Assembly (NCBI GenBank): GCA_041627475.1
Contig: JBFKQZ010000043.1
Coordinates: 1-16,186 of the forward strand
DNA: 16,186 nt
DNA from: JBFGFG01 sp041627475
GTDB taxonomy: Bacteria; Actinomycetota; Nitriliruptoria; Nitriliruptorales; Nitriliruptoraceae
Reading direction: 5' to 3'
The translations under genes and the position numbers were made by a program. The number at the start of each line of letters is the position of its first letter. Positions within the stretch are counted from its first letter, which is position 1. This document shows, one piece after another, positions 15,302 to 16,186 of the stretch. A model generated the notes under the pieces. It was not told where the DNA came from and ran no database searches. It was given only the letters and a program-made list of their open reading frames with translations.

Positions 15302-16186
15302 ATGGCAAAGATCCTGAAGTTCAGTGAAGCCGGCCGCCGCGAGCTCGAGGACGGCGTCAACAAGCTCGCAGACGCCGTCAAGGTGACGCTCGGCCCCAAG
15401 GGCCGCAACGTCGTCATCGACAAGAAGTGGGGCGCCCCCACGATCACGAAGGACGGCGTCACCGTCGCCCGTGAGATCGAGCTCGAGGACCCCTACGAGA
15501 ACATGGGTGCCCAGCTCGCCAAGGAGGTCGCCACCAAGACCAACGACGTCGCTGGTGACGGCACCACGACGGCGACGGTCCTCGCCCAGGCGATCGTCAA
15601 GGAGGGCCTGCGCAACGTCGCTGCGGGCGCCAACCCGATGAGCCTGAAGCGTGGCATCGACAGCGCCGTCGAGCGCATCGTCGAGGAGATCGCCGCGCAG
15701 GCGCGCGAGATCGAGACCCAGGACGAGATCGCCCAGGTCGCTGCCATCTCGGCCAACAACGACGAGACCATCGGCTCGGTCATCGCCGACGCGATGGACA
15801 AGGTCGGCAAGGACGGTGTCATCACCGTCGAGGAGTCGCAGACGTTCGGCATGGACCTCGAGTTCGTCGAGGGCATGCAGTTCGACAAGGGCTTCCTGTC
15901 GCCGTACATGGTCACCGACTCGGAGCGCATGGAGGTCGAGTTCGAGGACCCCTACATCCTCGTCGCCAATCAGAAGGTCTCGGCGGTCCAGGACCTGCTC
16001 CCCGTGCTCGAGAAGGTCATGCAGTCGGGCAAGCCGCTGCTGATCGTCTCCGAGGACGTCGAGGGCGAGGCCCTGGCCACGCTCGTCGTCAACAAGATCC
16101 GCGGCACCTTCCAGTCGGCGGCCGTCAAGGCTCCGGGCTTCGGTGAGCGCCGCAAGGCCATGCTCCAGGACATCGCCACCCTCACC
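15302..16186 (+). CDS. groEL: Chaperonin GroEL (Cpn60), N-terminal part, cut by window end
   Basis: The first 295 codons of GroEL, open to the last base; the full protein is about 540 residues. It begins MAKILKFSEAGRRELEDG. The ATP-binding loop DVAGDGTTTATVLA contains Asp86, the expected position in the equatorial domain, after VTLGPKGRNVVIDKKWG and ITKDGVTVA. VGKDGVITVEES and EFVEGMQFDKGFLSPYMVTD mark the intermediate and apical regions, and KAPGFGERRKAML is near the end. The ATG at 15302 follows AGGAG (15287-15291) by 10 bases. Whether it is GroEL1-type (His-rich tail) or GroEL2-type (GGM tail) cannot be told because the C-terminus is missing. Confidence 0.97.
   Translation, partial: MAKILKFSEAGRRELEDGVNKLADAVKVTLGPKGRNVVIDKKWGAPTITKDGVTVAREIELEDPYENMGAQLAKEVATKTNDVAGDGTTTATVLAQAIVKEGLRNVAAGANPMSLKRGIDSAVERIVEEIAAQAREIETQDEIAQVAAISANNDETIGSVIADAMDKVGKDGVITVEESQTFGMDLEFVEGMQFDKGFLSPYMVTDSERMEVEFEDPYILVANQKVSAVQDLLPVLEKVMQSGKPLLIVSEDVEGEALATLVVNKIRGTFQSAAVKAPGFGERRKAMLQDIATLT

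Overview
The window is very GC-rich chromosomal DNA with dense, mostly co-oriented housekeeping genes, GTG starts and 1-4 base start/stop overlaps. Gene order and protein types point to the phylum Actinobacteria. The run rpoA-rplQ-truA-rplM-rpsI-glmM-glmS-nnr-alr-tsaE-tsaB-rimI-tsaD-groES-groEL is a compressed version of the order known from the Mycobacterium tuberculosis rpoA-to-groEL1 region. A BldD-family regulator (on the minus strand) and a DUF4081-like acetyltransferase also fit. The genus cannot be read from the sequence. The extra genes inside the conserved order suggest a lineage outside the classical mycobacteria and streptomycetes, which is inference. No mobile element, CRISPR array, tRNA or rRNA is visible, and no gene-free stretch exceeds about 300 bases.

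Region 1 (1-2609) is translation and transcription: the end of rpoA, then rplQ, truA, rplM and rpsI. The 156-base rpoA-rplQ spacer is packed with stem-loops. A good vegetative promoter overlaps the end of truA and gives rplM-rpsI a roughly 170-base leader. A clean hairpin terminator follows rpsI. Region 2 (2679-9799) is cell-wall precursor and metabolite-repair metabolism. GlmS and GlmM make glucosamine phosphates for UDP-GlcNAc, a bifunctional NAD(P)HX epimerase/dehydratase repairs nicotinamide cofactors, and Alr makes D-alanine. A self-processing P1/NylC-type hydrolase closes the run, followed by a hairpin.

Region 3 (9844-14128) is a tight operon: a family-4-like Fe-S uracil-DNA glycosylase with an altered motif and a palindrome over its start codon, then tsaE, tsaB, rimI and tsaD (t6A tRNA modification and S18 acetylation), ending with a two-domain GNAT acetyltransferase. 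Region 4 (14146-16186) holds a BldD homologue, convergent with the operon and divergent from groES-groEL. Two CIRCE operators sit on a recognisable groES promoter, so HrcA control is expected. The BldD homologue keeps the c-di-GMP-binding signature in altered form (RGD-x8-RVED instead of RGD-x8-RQDD).

Most of the window is ordinary core genome. The points most worth a second look are the BldD variant beside the chaperonin operon, the P1 hydrolase and the unusual UDG inserted between alr and tsaE, the probable CTG start of rimI, and the stem-loop-rich ribosomal-gene leaders.
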